Shown here: positions 50,810-60,096 of the stretch, in pieces | Layout of the letters: every line of letters begins with the position of its first letter | How positions within the stretch are numbered: position 1 is the first letter of the stretch | Assembly: GCA_016708105.1 (NCBI GenBank) | Contig: JADJGJ010000001.1 | Coordinates: 310,001-374,000 of the forward strand | Source of the DNA: Crocinitomicaceae bacterium | GTDB lineage: Bacteria > Bacteroidota > Bacteroidia > Flavobacteriales_D > Crocinitomicaceae | DNA: 64,000 nucleotides | Direction of reading: 5' to 3' | The notes under the pieces: generated by a model | The model's database searches: none | What the model was told of the DNA's origin: nothing | Seen by the model: the letters and a program-made list of their open reading frames with translations, nothing else | Translations under genes and position numbers: made by a program

Positions 50810-52225
50810 ATGTACCACAGCTTTGATGAGATCAGGGATGCCCTTGACCGTGGGACTTCTGTTGAATCAATTACCCGGTACTATCTGCAAAAAATTGAAG
50901 AGAAAAAACATCTCAACGCTTTTCTTGAGGTATTTACAGATACCGCATTAGCACAAGCAAAACTGGTAGACGAAAAATTGAAAACCAAAACAGCCGGTCG
51001 GTTGGCGGGTATGGTCATTGGTTTAAAAGATAATCTTGCGTATAAAGATCATAAAGTTTCTGCTGCATCAAAAATATTAGAAGGATTTGTATCTATCTAT
51101 ACTGCCACAGCCGTGCAACGTTTGCTTGATGAAGATGCAGTAATCATTGGACGTCTCAACTGCGATGAATTTGCAATGGGTAGTTCTAATGAAAATTCGG
51201 CTTTTGGAAATGTATTAAATCCACACAATGAAAAAACAGTACCCGGGGGCTCATCCGGAGGTTCTGCCGTTGCTGTTGCCGCCGGTTTGTGCACTGCTTC
51301 ATTAGGCACTGATACCGGAGGATCAATTAGACAGCCTGCTTCATTCACCGGAACTATTGGGTTTAAACCAACCTATGGCAGAATTTCACGCTATGGATTA
51401 TTGGCATACGCATCATCATTTGATCAAATTGGACCTTTTGCTAATAGTGTAAAAGATATTGCTTTGCTTACTGAAATCATGTCAGGCAAAGATGAGTTTG
51501 ACAGTACGCTGCTGCAAGAAAATTCAGCCAACTTTTTACCCGAATTTAATGCAGATAAAAAATTGCGCATTGCCTACATCAAAGATTGTATTGACGCAGA
51601 AGGGATAGATACTGAAGTTAAAAACAGATTACTTCAACTCATTGATGAACTAAAAAAACAAGGGCATGTTGTTGACGCGGTTGATTTTCCATATCTCAAC
51701 TACATGATTCCAACTTATTATGTACTAACAACAGCAGAAGCATCATCTAATTATGCGCGGTATGATGGCGTACATTTTGGGTATCATTCAAAAAATGCCA
51801 TTGGGGTAGAAGACACCTATAAAAAATCACGCTCTGAAGGTTTTGGTGAAGAAGTGAAAAGACGCATTATGCTGGGCACATTTGTTTTGTCTCAGGGGTA
51901 TTATGATGCATACTATACTAAAGGTCAAAAAGTGCGCAGGGTGATTCAAAATAAAACAAAAGAAATTTTTTCAAATCACGATTTTATTCTTTTGCCAACT
52001 ACACCAAGCACAGCGTTTGAAGCCGGTGCTGTATCTGATCCAATTCAAATGTATTTGCAGGATATTTTTACTGTACAAGCAAATCTTTCAGGTAATCCGG
52101 CAATTTCATTACCTTTAGGCAATCACTCCAACGGTCTGCCGTTTGGAATTCAGGTAATGGGAAAACATTTTGATGAAGCCGGCTTGCTTTCATTCTCTGA
52201 TTATCTGATGAAAAATTGCAGATAG
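50810..52225 (+). CDS. gatA: Asp-tRNA(Asn)/Glu-tRNA(Gln) amidotransferase subunit A
   Basis: 471 residues, amidase signature family. Catalytic Lys in 'GMVIGLKDNLAYKDHKVSAASKIL', Ser-cisSer-Lys region 'PGGSSGGSAVAVAAGLCTASLGTDTGGSIRQPASFTG', then 'GFKPTYGRISRYGLLAYASSFDQIGPF', all GatA-specific. It releases ammonia from glutamine and, with GatB and GatC, converts misacylated tRNAs to Gln-tRNA or Asn-tRNA. gatB and gatC are not in this window. Confidence 0.95.
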   Translation: MYHSFDEIRDALDRGTSVESITRYYLQKIEEKKHLNAFLEVFTDTALAQAKLVDEKLKTKTAGRLAGMVIGLKDNLAYKDHKVSAASKILEGFVSIYTATAVQRLLDEDAVIIGRLNCDEFAMGSSNENSAFGNVLNPHNEKTVPGGSSGGSAVAVAAGLCTASLGTDTGGSIRQPASFTGTIGFKPTYGRISRYGLLAYASSFDQIGPFANSVKDIALLTEIMSGKDEFDSTLLQENSANFLPEFNADKKLRIAYIKDCIDAEGIDTEVKNRLLQLIDELKKQGHVVDAVDFPYLNYMIPTYYVLTTAEASSNYARYDGVHFGYHSKNAIGVEDTYKKSRSEGFGEEVKRRIMLGTFVLSQGYYDAYYTKGQKVRRVIQNKTKEIFSNHDFILLPTTPSTAFEAGAVSDPIQMYLQDIFTVQANLSGNPAISLPLGNHSNGLPFGIQVMGKHFDEAGLLSFSDYLMKNCR

Positions 52226-52238
52226 GTAAAGAGATATC

Positions 52239-53765
52239 ATGAAGCAGAAAGTTAGTTTTTTATTTTTCGTCCTATTTTCTTTTATCGGGTTTTCTCAACC
52301 TGATTCAACACGTGCGGTTAATCCTGATTCACTTACCTATCTGAGATTTATTGATGTGGTTGAATCATCCATTTTTGAACATTACAAAGAAGTGTGGGGA
52401 TCAGAACAAGCATATCACATCATTGACTCTTTGGGTTATGAAGAGGATTACAAACCTACATTCCCTGACTCAGTTTACATTGCCCGACTTGAAGCGCTTG
52501 ATAAAAAAACATTGATTGATATTGAAGCCAATGCTGTTGTCATTAGCACCATAAAATACTTTGTAAGCAAGCGCAGAAATTTTACAGCTGTTTGTCTGGG
52601 ACGATCAAAATTATATTTCCCCATGTATGAAACTTATCTGTCTCATCATGGAATTCCAATGGAACTAAAATATTTATCTGTGATAGAAAGTGGATTGCGT
52701 CCTACAGTCAAATCTCGCGTTGGTGCTACCGGTTTATGGCAATTTATGTATGCAACCGGACGATCATACGGCCTTGAAAGTGATTCATACATTGATGAAC
52801 GTATGAACCCTGAACTAGCTACTGATGCAGCTTGTCGGTATTTGAAATATCTCTATGGTTTATACGGTGATTGGAGTCTTGCACTTGCTGCCTATAACGC
52901 AGGGCCGGGCAATGTGAACAAAGCCATTCAGCGTTCAGGCGGTAAAATGACGTATTGGGAAATCAGACCTTTTTTACCGGAAGAAACTCAAATGTATGTG
53001 CCTAATTTTATTGCCATGTTGTACATGATGACCTATTATGCTGAACACAATATTGTGCCGCAAGAAGTCAAAGTTCATTTTTACGAAGTAGACACTGTTT
53101 GCCTGAAACATGCAGTAAGAATTTCTCATATTGATTCTGTTTTGGATATTACGTCAGAAGATTTTTTATATCTCAATCCGGTTTACAAAACTGATATTAT
53201 TCCTAAAACAGAAGAGAAGCAATGTATTTCTTTGCCGCTTGAAAAAATCAGTTTGTTTTTGCAGTATGAAGATAGTTTGTATGCACTGGATGCAAAACTT
53301 GATTCTACCGGGTCACGTTTTGTTACCATGGAAAAAAAGAAAACTCATACCGTTCAACCTGATGAAACTATTGTCACCATTGCTGAAAAATATGGTGTAA
53401 CCATGGTAGAAATAAAAACATGGAATGATATGAAAACGAGTACCGTTTTTCCGGGTCAGAAATTGACTATTATGGTAAAAGAAAAGAAATATATTGAAGG
53501 CGGTGGAGGTACAACAGGATCAACCGGAACAACCACTTCCTCAACAAACAGCACAAGTTCAAGTTCAACAAATTCTGGTTCAAGCACCACGCAAAACACC
53601 ACTAGTGACGGAAACTATAAATATTATGCGCTCAAATCAGGAGAAAGTTTGTGGACCGTCAGCCAGAAATTTGGCATTCCGTTTGACGAATTACAGGAGA
53701 TGAATAAAGGGCTTGATCCAAAAAAATTACAGCCCGGTCAGAAAATCATCATCGGTAAAAATTAG
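52239..53765 (+). CDS. mltD: MltD-like lytic transglycosylase with two LysM domains
   Basis: 508 residues: signal peptide (MKQKVSFLFFVLFSFIGFS), SLT domain with catalytic Glu in 'YLSVIESGLRPTVKSRVGATGLWQFMYATG' and 'LALAAYNAGPGNVNKAI', then LysM 1 ('HTVQPDETIVTIAEKYGV'), a Ser/Thr/Gly-rich linker of about 40 residues, and LysM 2 at the end ('YYALKSGESLWTVSQKFGI'). It cleaves glycan strands between MurNAc and GlcNAc in the periplasm, guided by LysM binding. It follows gatA by 13 bp. Confidence 0.93.
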   Translation: MKQKVSFLFFVLFSFIGFSQPDSTRAVNPDSLTYLRFIDVVESSIFEHYKEVWGSEQAYHIIDSLGYEEDYKPTFPDSVYIARLEALDKKTLIDIEANAVVISTIKYFVSKRRNFTAVCLGRSKLYFPMYETYLSHHGIPMELKYLSVIESGLRPTVKSRVGATGLWQFMYATGRSYGLESDSYIDERMNPELATDAACRYLKYLYGLYGDWSLALAAYNAGPGNVNKAIQRSGGKMTYWEIRPFLPEETQMYVPNFIAMLYMMTYYAEHNIVPQEVKVHFYEVDTVCLKHAVRISHIDSVLDITSEDFLYLNPVYKTDIIPKTEEKQCISLPLEKISLFLQYEDSLYALDAKLDSTGSRFVTMEKKKTHTVQPDETIVTIAEKYGVTMVEIKTWNDMKTSTVFPGQKLTIMVKEKKYIEGGGGTTGSTGTTTSSTNSTSSSSTNSGSSTTQNTTSDGNYKYYALKSGESLWTVSQKFGIPFDELQEMNKGLDPKKLQPGQKIIIGKN

Positions 53766-53781
53766 GACAAAAAAATTAGCA

Positions 53782-54855
53782 ATGAGCAGGTATTTTTCTT
53801 TTTATCAAAGTCTTTCGGTACTTTTTATTTTTGTGTTTTTTTCTTGTGGACAGGATCTTACAAGAGAAGATCTTTTACCTAACGCAATGGGCGCTCATGG
53901 TAATATCATCTTATTGATGGAAGATAATATTTGGAATGGCCCACTGGGTGAAGCCGTGATGTATCATCTTGATCAAGACACCAAAGGCCCTGCACTGCGC
54001 TCTGAGCCTATGTTTACAGTGACCCATGTAAGACCGGAAGACTTGGATCATCTTGGACAAATGAATCGTCTGCTGCTAAAAGTTATGGTAGTAGATGATA
54101 CCGTGTTTCAGGAAACTCAAGTATTGGAATTGAAAAATTATTATGCAAAGGGTCAACTTTTTGTTCTTGTAAAAGATTCTGACCCGGATAGATTGTACAG
54201 TTATATCGTAAACGAATTTGCTTATGTAACCAACATCATCAACAATTTTGAATTGAATGATTTAATTACTCATTATAAAAAAGATTACAACAAGGCTTTG
54301 CATGAACGTGCTCAAAAAAATTACGGCATATCAATTCATGTTCCATCTGATAGTCAAATACGGGTTGACTCTGCAAATTTTACCTGGGTAAAACGTGATC
54401 GTTCACGACACGTAATGGCAAACAGTGAACAAAAAAACGGTGCACAAACATACTGGATTCAACAGGGTATTTTGCTTTGGAAAAAACCATACACTGATCC
54501 TTCACAACTCACTGTAGATGGAGTTTTACGTGATCGTGATACGGTACTGAAATATCATATACCGGGCAAACTTGAGGGATCATACATGGCTACTGAAATG
54601 GATTCAGCCGTTTACCCGGTTGGTAAAATATTTACTTATGAATCTGCTTCGGCAGTTGAAATTAGAGGAATATGGAAACACGCCGGTAACCCCGCTGCGT
54701 TTGGCGGTGGACCGTTTGTGCAATATACCTTACATCATAGAGGAAGAAATGAAGTGGTTACCGTGTGCGTTTATATTTACGGACCTAATTTTGAAAAGCG
54801 TGAATATATTCGTGAAGCTGATGCCATGTTGCGCACTATTCAGTTTGTTGATTAA
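53782..54855 (+). CDS. DUF4837 family lipoprotein
   Basis: 357 residues from the ATG at 53782, which gives a proper lipoprotein signal ('LSVLFIFVFFSC'); the frame extends upstream into mltD without a sensible start. The body ('NIILLMEDNIWNGPLGEAV', 'HLGQMNRLLLKVMVVDD', 'YYAKGQLFVLVKDSDPDRLYSYI') is the DUF4837 pattern, a Bacteroidota-restricted family of unknown function. Its stop overlaps the start of the next lipoprotein gene, so the two are probably co-translated. Confidence 0.85.
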   Translation: MSRYFSFYQSLSVLFIFVFFSCGQDLTREDLLPNAMGAHGNIILLMEDNIWNGPLGEAVMYHLDQDTKGPALRSEPMFTVTHVRPEDLDHLGQMNRLLLKVMVVDDTVFQETQVLELKNYYAKGQLFVLVKDSDPDRLYSYIVNEFAYVTNIINNFELNDLITHYKKDYNKALHERAQKNYGISIHVPSDSQIRVDSANFTWVKRDRSRHVMANSEQKNGAQTYWIQQGILLWKKPYTDPSQLTVDGVLRDRDTVLKYHIPGKLEGSYMATEMDSAVYPVGKIFTYESASAVEIRGIWKHAGNPAAFGGGPFVQYTLHHRGRNEVVTVCVYIYGPNFEKREYIREADAMLRTIQFVD

Positions 54856-55763
54856 TGATGAAGTCTGCATCTTCTCTCTTTAAATTTTCAATACTTTATT
54901 TTTCAACGATTGTTGTCTTTATAATCTGTTCTTGTAACGGAAATTCAAGCGATCAAAATTCTAACGAAGGTTCTGTGGATGATAGTATTAAAGTTGATAC
55001 CTTGAATATATCATGGGATGACTTGAAATCAGATACCGCACAAGTTGGTGATGTGATCTGCATTAGAGGGTATATTGGAAACCCGGGGAACTATATCAAT
55101 ATCACCAACGGAAAAATGACCGTGCCTATTTTTGAACGACGCAATCAACAGGCCGGTTTCCGAATCCAACTTTCAATTCCAACGGGTACTGAACCCAATC
55201 ACGTACATGATTTACCTGAAGAGTTTTTACCTGAAGATTTTAAAATTGTTTCTGCCTCAAATGAAATTCTCTCCATTGGAAATTATGTTTTTATCACCGC
55301 CCGAATTCAGTCAGATGATGTCACAAAATCTGCTTGCTATGCTGAAATTATTTCAATTGAAAAGGCAGATAATATAGATCAAATCCCCGCTCTTGACAAG
55401 GCAATTGAATTAACGGATGAAATACTATTTGACACTTCAGTGCATGCATTGTTTTGTTTTTTTGATGCGAAAATTGTTTTGCCCGAGTTGATTTTTTCTT
55501 ACACAAATCAAATTACGCTTGAGCTAAAAGACTGTTCACTTGATTCTATTTCAACGTTAGCTATTCCAATTGGTGATAAACCGGGAACCATGCATGATTT
55601 GCCTGATAATTACACGGAGGATGATTTATATATTTTAGATATTCATGCAGTAAAATTGCCATACAATAAATTAATCAGAATTTACGGAACCTGGGAGCGT
55701 TTCACTTTTGACTCAAGTTTTCCGGGTTCGTTTTACGTTGAGGAATTTGAGGTTAGGATTTAG
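54855..55763 (+). CDS. Lipoprotein with an internal duplication
   Basis: 302 residues with a lipoprotein signal ('VVFIICSC') and an acidic tether. The two halves of the protein are similar: 'PNHVHDLPEEFLPEDFKI' in the first aligns with 'PGTMHDLPDNYTEDDLYI' in the second, each followed by a beta-rich region, suggesting two copies of a small beta-barrel domain. Function unknown. The stop codon lies in a TTAGGG-type repeat. Confidence 0.7.
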   Translation: MMKSASSLFKFSILYFSTIVVFIICSCNGNSSDQNSNEGSVDDSIKVDTLNISWDDLKSDTAQVGDVICIRGYIGNPGNYINITNGKMTVPIFERRNQQAGFRIQLSIPTGTEPNHVHDLPEEFLPEDFKIVSASNEILSIGNYVFITARIQSDDVTKSACYAEIISIEKADNIDQIPALDKAIELTDEILFDTSVHALFCFFDAKIVLPELIFSYTNQITLELKDCSLDSISTLAIPIGDKPGTMHDLPDNYTEDDLYILDIHAVKLPYNKLIRIYGTWERFTFDSSFPGSFYVEEFEVRI

Positions 55764-55989
55764 GGCTTAGCTCAGAGGGATTAAGGGAAAATAATACATT
55801 TTGCTCTAACACTCACACTGCCCTTCACAGCGGGTTCTTGGTAACAGTGCGCTTTTCAACAACTTTTTTGTAAATTTGAATCCGTTAGATAACAAAACAG
55901 ATGGTTTTGCAGTATAAAGCAGATTGCTAAAGGTAAGAAGCTTGAATTTTGCACCGTCAAAAAAACAGCCCCAAAAAAAAGTAAAAAAC

Positions 55990-56967
55990 ATGAGAGTAGT
56001 TCAATTCAGAGAAGCCATACGAGAAGCCATGTCAGAAGAAATGCGCCGTGATGAACGCGTTTATCTTTTAGGAGAAGAAGTTGCCGAATATAATGGAGCT
56101 TATAAAGTGTCACAAGGCATGTTGGATGAATTTGGTGCTAAAAGAATTATTGATACGCCTATTGCTGAGCTTGGTTTTGCCGGAATTGCAGTAGGTTCTG
56201 CTATGAATGGTTTGCGTCCTATTGTGGAGTTTATGACATGGAATTTTGCCATACTTGCGGCAGATCAAATCATCAACAGCGCGGCAAAAATTTTGCAGAT
56301 GTCAGGTGGTCAAATTGGTTGTCCTATCGTGTTTCGCGGTGGTAATGGAACAGCAGGACAACTTGGTGCTACGCACTCGCAGAGTTTTGAAGCCTTTTAT
56401 GCTCATGTGCCTGGTTTGAAAGTTATCACTCCTTCAAATCCGTATGATGCCAAAGGTTTGATGAAGGCCGCTATTCGTGATAATGATCCGGTTGTTTTTC
56501 TTGAATCAGAAAAAATGTACGGTGACAAAGGTGAAATTCCTGACGGTGAATATATCATTCCAATTGGTGTTGCAGATATCAAACGCGCAGGAACAGATGT
56601 TACCATTGTAAGTTTTGGAAAAATTATCAAAGAGGCATATAAAGCAGCCGAGGAATTGGAGAAAGAAGGTATTTCATGTGAGATTATTGATTTGCGCACT
56701 ATCCGTCCAATTGATTATGGTGCGGTGGTAAATTCAGTAAAGAAAACTAATCGCTGTGTTGTGGTTGAAGAATCATGGCCTATCGCATCAATCGCGTCTG
56801 AAATTGCTTATCATTTGCAAAATTATGCATTTGATTATTTAGATGCCCCTGTAAAAAGAGTGATGCAATCTGATACGCCATTTCCTTTTTCTCCAAGTCT
56901 GATGCCTGAAGCTTTGCCTAATCCTGCGCGGATTATTGCTGCTGTAAAATCAGTATGTTATAAATAA
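55990..56967 (+). CDS. pdhB: Pyruvate dehydrogenase E1 component, beta subunit
   Basis: 325 residues from the ATG at 55990; the frame extends 22 codons upstream without domain support. Motifs: 'REAIREAMSEEMRRDERVYLLGEEVAEYNGAYKVSQG', 'RIIDTPIAELGFAGIAVGSAM' and 'EESWPIASIASEIA' are those of the transketolase-like E1 beta chain. With E1 alpha it decarboxylates pyruvate using thiamine diphosphate. The alpha subunit is not adjacent, as often in Flavobacteriia. Confidence 0.94.
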   Translation: MRVVQFREAIREAMSEEMRRDERVYLLGEEVAEYNGAYKVSQGMLDEFGAKRIIDTPIAELGFAGIAVGSAMNGLRPIVEFMTWNFAILAADQIINSAAKILQMSGGQIGCPIVFRGGNGTAGQLGATHSQSFEAFYAHVPGLKVITPSNPYDAKGLMKAAIRDNDPVVFLESEKMYGDKGEIPDGEYIIPIGVADIKRAGTDVTIVSFGKIIKEAYKAAEELEKEGISCEIIDLRTIRPIDYGAVVNSVKKTNRCVVVEESWPIASIASEIAYHLQNYAFDYLDAPVKRVMQSDTPFPFSPSLMPEALPNPARIIAAVKSVCYK

Positions 56968-56973
56968 TTTCTA

Positions 56974-58044
56974 ATGGAAAACCGGTTGGCAAACCTGATT
57001 CAACACGCCACCGTTCCGCCGGAATCTGTCATTGAATTATTGAAGAATACACTCATTGGTACTGAGGGTTCCAAGTATCAGTTATTGGATACATCAAGTC
57101 GCATTCATCAATTGGATTGTCCGCATTTTTTTTATCTTGAAAGAAATAAAAAAGCGATTGGTACAGTCACTATTTGTGAGCGTCAGGTTACACTAGGCCA
57201 AACAACAAGAACTGCTTTATATTTGCGCTATTTTGCATTTGACAAAATAGTTCAGGGATCATCAGATAAAGTACGTGAACGCAATTCTGTTTTTGATCAA
57301 TATTGGAAAAAATTATTTCAAACCGGTCAACTTGGCGATAGCGAAACAGAAGAAAAAAACACCTTTTTTTGGGGATACATTGATCCACAGAATCTCCGAT
57401 CATTCCGCATGAATGAGCGTTTTGGGTTTGAATCTGCAGGTACATTTACCATCACCGCTTTTTCTAGATTTTACCCAAAAAAGTCAGATCAGGTGAGTAG
57501 AATTAAATCGGATGAAAAAGAAGAAGTTCTCAGGCATCTTCTAAATTTTTACAAGGGATTTAATTTCTTCAGTACTGCCCATTTATTTGAACAAGACAAT
57601 TATTTTGTTCTGAAAGATCAAGGAAAAATTATAGCCGGAATTCAGATATTTCACGCCGGATATAAGGTAGTTTCATTACCCGGTCGTACGGGAAAATTAT
57701 TGGTGAAAATTTTACCCCGCGTGCCATGGTTAAGGAAGATATTTAATCCTGAAAATTTTAGATTTTTAGCCACGGAGGGAATTTTCTGGTTACCGGGTCA
57801 CGAAAAAAAAGTTGAAGTTTTACTTGAGGCTGTGCTTGCACAAAATGAGTTGAACACCTTACTCATGTATGAAGATCAACGCGCAGATAAAATTAAATCA
57901 CTCAGACTAAGAACAGGACTACTTCAAAAACTAAAAAAAAATAATGAGATTCATATTGTAGTCCGTCCAGTTAATTTGAATGAATCAGAGTATCATCATC
58001 TCATGAATAATCCGGTTTACCTCAGTGGTTTTGACATGGTTTGA
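56974..58044 (+). CDS. Protein with GNAT-like acyltransferase features, function unknown
   Basis: 356 residues, no signal peptide. The region 'FWGYIDPQNLRSFRMNERFGFESAGTFTI' has the look of the end of a GNAT domain (an Asn-x-x-S-x-x-M/L pattern followed by GF), and a second similar fold may occupy the C-terminal half. The exact family is not recognised. It starts 6 bp after pdhB and probably shares its transcript. Confidence 0.6.
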   Translation: MENRLANLIQHATVPPESVIELLKNTLIGTEGSKYQLLDTSSRIHQLDCPHFFYLERNKKAIGTVTICERQVTLGQTTRTALYLRYFAFDKIVQGSSDKVRERNSVFDQYWKKLFQTGQLGDSETEEKNTFFWGYIDPQNLRSFRMNERFGFESAGTFTITAFSRFYPKKSDQVSRIKSDEKEEVLRHLLNFYKGFNFFSTAHLFEQDNYFVLKDQGKIIAGIQIFHAGYKVVSLPGRTGKLLVKILPRVPWLRKIFNPENFRFLATEGIFWLPGHEKKVEVLLEAVLAQNELNTLLMYEDQRADKIKSLRLRTGLLQKLKKNNEIHIVVRPVNLNESEYHHLMNNPVYLSGFDMV

Positions 58045-58087
58045 AGCAGGAAGATTATTTTACAGATTCATTTTACGCCATGGCTTT

Positions 58088-58197
58088 CCTCCCTCAAGGG
58101 AGAATTAAGGAGGGTGACAGCAATACTACATTAACAACAATGCTTCAGAGTTTATTCTGCGACATACGGTCACCCTCCTCTGTCCTCCCTCAAGGGA
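58088..58197. repeat. Inverted repeat element between convergent genes
   Basis: GGAGGGTGAC (58109-58118) and GTCACCCTCC (58169-58178) form perfect arms, and each side also bears a copy of CCTCCCTCAAGGGA, itself a near-palindrome. The element fills the gap between the GNAT-like gene and the Crp/Fnr gene. It resembles iterated extragenic palindromes of Bacteroidota and may serve as a bidirectional terminator. Confidence 0.6.
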
Positions 58198-58216
58198 AGA
58201 AGAATTTGATTTTTAT

Positions 58217-58879
58217 CTATGCAATTTCAGCGGTAAGGGCAATTTTTTTCAACCGATCGAAATCTTTTACAAGAATAGTTTTATTGTCGGTGTCAATGAT
58301 ACCTGAATGTTTTAAATCTGCAATTGCGCGTATGGTACTTTCATAAGTTGTTACGGCACGGTTGGCATAATCTTGTCGGCTGATGGTGTAATTTAGTTTG
58401 CCGGTTTTGTTATTCATACCAAACGCTTCACAATTCATCAAGATGGCATTTGCTACACGATTCACAACAGGAAGGTGCATGGTTTTTTCTTCAGAATGTC
58501 TGAGATCTTCTGCAAACAAAGTCATGAGCCGATAACTGAATTCAGGATTATTTTTTGCCATTAATTCAAAGGTGTATCTTGGAATAAAAAGCAATTTCGT
58601 GTCTTCAAGAGCGGTGGCAGTTACACGGTAAATCCAGTCTCCGCCAACACCACGATGTCCAAGAATATCATTGTCACCGGCCAGCCGCACGAGTGATTCA
58701 GTACCCGTTGAGTCTTTGGCGGTAACTTTAATTTTACCGGAAATAATTTCGTAAATACCTAAAGCCGTATCGCCGGCGTTGAAGATATTTTCTTTGGCCT
58801 TCACCGTAATTTTTTTACTCTCACGGTTCAAAAGCTCAAGCCATTGCCCGGTGCAGGTTTCTCTTATCAAACTTCTCAT
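58217..58879 (-). CDS. Crp/Fnr-family transcriptional regulator
   Basis: 220 residues: cyclic-nucleotide-binding-like sensor domain (residues 15-130), dimerisation helix, winged helix-turn-helix ('NYTISRQDYANRAVTTYESTIRAIADLKHSGII'). The recognition helix keeps the Glu and Arg that FNR uses to read TTGAT half sites, but the Ser is Ile. The N-terminus lacks the cysteines of FNR iron-sulfur sensors, so it is more like DNR/NnrR-type regulators. A TGATTTAAATCA palindrome lies 75 bp upstream, suggesting autoregulation; the neighbours suggest sensing of NO or low oxygen. Confidence 0.88.
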   Translation of the reverse strand: MRSLIRETCTGQWLELLNRESKKITVKAKENIFNAGDTALGIYEIISGKIKVTAKDSTGTESLVRLAGDNDILGHRGVGGDWIYRVTATALEDTKLLFIPRYTFELMAKNNPEFSYRLMTLFAEDLRHSEEKTMHLPVVNRVANAILMNCEAFGMNNKTGKLNYTISRQDYANRAVTTYESTIRAIADLKHSGIIDTDNKTILVKDFDRLKKIALTAEIA

Positions 58880-58953
58880 TGTTTAACTCGGATGTAGGGG
58901 GTTAACAATTCTATACGCTCTTCAAATTTAAGAAGTTGAGAAACCAAATAAAC

Positions 58954-58965
58954 TGATTTAAATCA
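58954..58965. promoter_or_regulatory. FNR-like box upstream of the Crp/Fnr gene
   Basis: TGATTTAAATCA, a perfect palindrome with the FNR/DNR half site TGAT and ATCA and the usual 4-bp spacer, 75 bp before the regulator's ATG. Confidence 0.65.
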
Positions 58966-59070
58966 TCATTCTACCTAACCAAAAATGAGATAGTAAAATT
59001 AATGTGACGCAAAAACATCAACCAAGTGCAAGGTTGCAAGTCAAAGAGAAGTAAATTATTTTCCTTCGGG

Positions 59071-60096
59071 TTAACCTCCAATGCTAGTCATTGTGCGGTT
59101 AGCTGAAAGTTTTTGAATGCTCTCAGGATTTTGAAAAGAATCAATTCCTCCTCTTTCTTTCTTTTTATTCAGGATAGCATCAACAATCATTGGCGTAATG
59201 TCTTGATTGGAACGCAATGCACTTAAAAGATCAGTTTCCGTTTGTGAGAAAAGACAATTTTTTATTCTTCCATCTGCCGTCAATCTGATGCGGTTGCATG
59301 AATCACAAAAAGGATTTGTTACACTGCTGATAACTCCAAATGAGCCGGCAAAATTTTTAATGCGGAAATTTTTTGTGGTATCATGATTTTTTGCGGGTAA
59401 GGCTTCAAGTTCTTCTATACCAAATTCAGTGCGCACGGCATCTAAAATTTCACGCAGAGATACCTTTTTTTCCCAGTTCCAATTGTTGCCGTCAAATGGC
59501 ATAAACTCAATAAATCTAACCTGAACGGGAAAATCTTTGGTCCATTTAATAAAGTCAACAATTTCATCATCATTCACACCGCGCATCACCACGGCATTGA
59601 TTTTTGTATTGAATCCTTCTCTCACCAGCAATTGAATATTTGACATGATGCGGTCATAATAATTTCTGCGGGATATTTTTTCAAATTTTTCGCGTTGCAA
59701 AGAATCCAAACTGACGTTCACATTTTTTAATCCGGCGGCTTTGAAATCATCTATGTATTCATCAACCAATATTCCGTTAGTTGTTATAGCTAATTCAATG
59801 GGCAGTTTAGAAAGATCAGCAAGAATAGATCTGAAATTCTTTTTTATTAATGGTTCTCCACCTGTGAGTCTGATTTTTTTCACTCCCATTTGAACAAAGC
59901 GTGTGGCAATGGCAACCGTTTCTTCAGCTGACATGAATTCACTTTTTTCACGCAGCGGAATGCCTTCTTCAGGCATACAATAGAAACAACGGAGATTACA
60001 CCGCTCAGTGAGCGATATTCTCAAATAATCATGCACACGACCGAATTGATCAGTGATCGTGGTGATCGTGGTGATGTGTTTCGTCTGGTTCTGCAT
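59071..60096 (-). CDS. moaA: GTP 3',8-cyclase MoaA (molybdenum cofactor biosynthesis)
   Basis: 341 residues. Radical SAM motif C-x3-C-x2-C in 'ERCNLRCFYCMPEEG', 'IRLTGGEPLIKKN', the second cluster 'NPFCDSCNRIRLTADGRIKNCLF', and a C-terminal double glycine (SIGG), required for activity in this family. It performs the first step of molybdopterin synthesis. The start ATG lies inside the hemerythrin gene: the two overlap by 47 bp, and the first 15 residues (with ITTITTIT) come from the same repeat that encodes the neighbour's His-rich tail. Other mo genes are elsewhere. Confidence 0.95.
   Translation of the reverse strand: MQNQTKHITTITTITDQFGRVHDYLRISLTERCNLRCFYCMPEEGIPLREKSEFMSAEETVAIATRFVQMGVKKIRLTGGEPLIKKNFRSILADLSKLPIELAITTNGILVDEYIDDFKAAGLKNVNVSLDSLQREKFEKISRRNYYDRIMSNIQLLVREGFNTKINAVVMRGVNDDEIVDFIKWTKDFPVQVRFIEFMPFDGNNWNWEKKVSLREILDAVRTEFGIEELEALPAKNHDTTKNFRIKNFAGSFGVISSVTNPFCDSCNRIRLTADGRIKNCLFSQTETDLLSALRSNQDITPMIVDAILNKKKERGGIDSFQNPESIQKLSANRTMTSIGG

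Noticed and set aside
58217..58879. True oxygen-sensing FNR
   Set aside because: The N-terminal cysteine cluster needed for the 4Fe-4S centre is absent.
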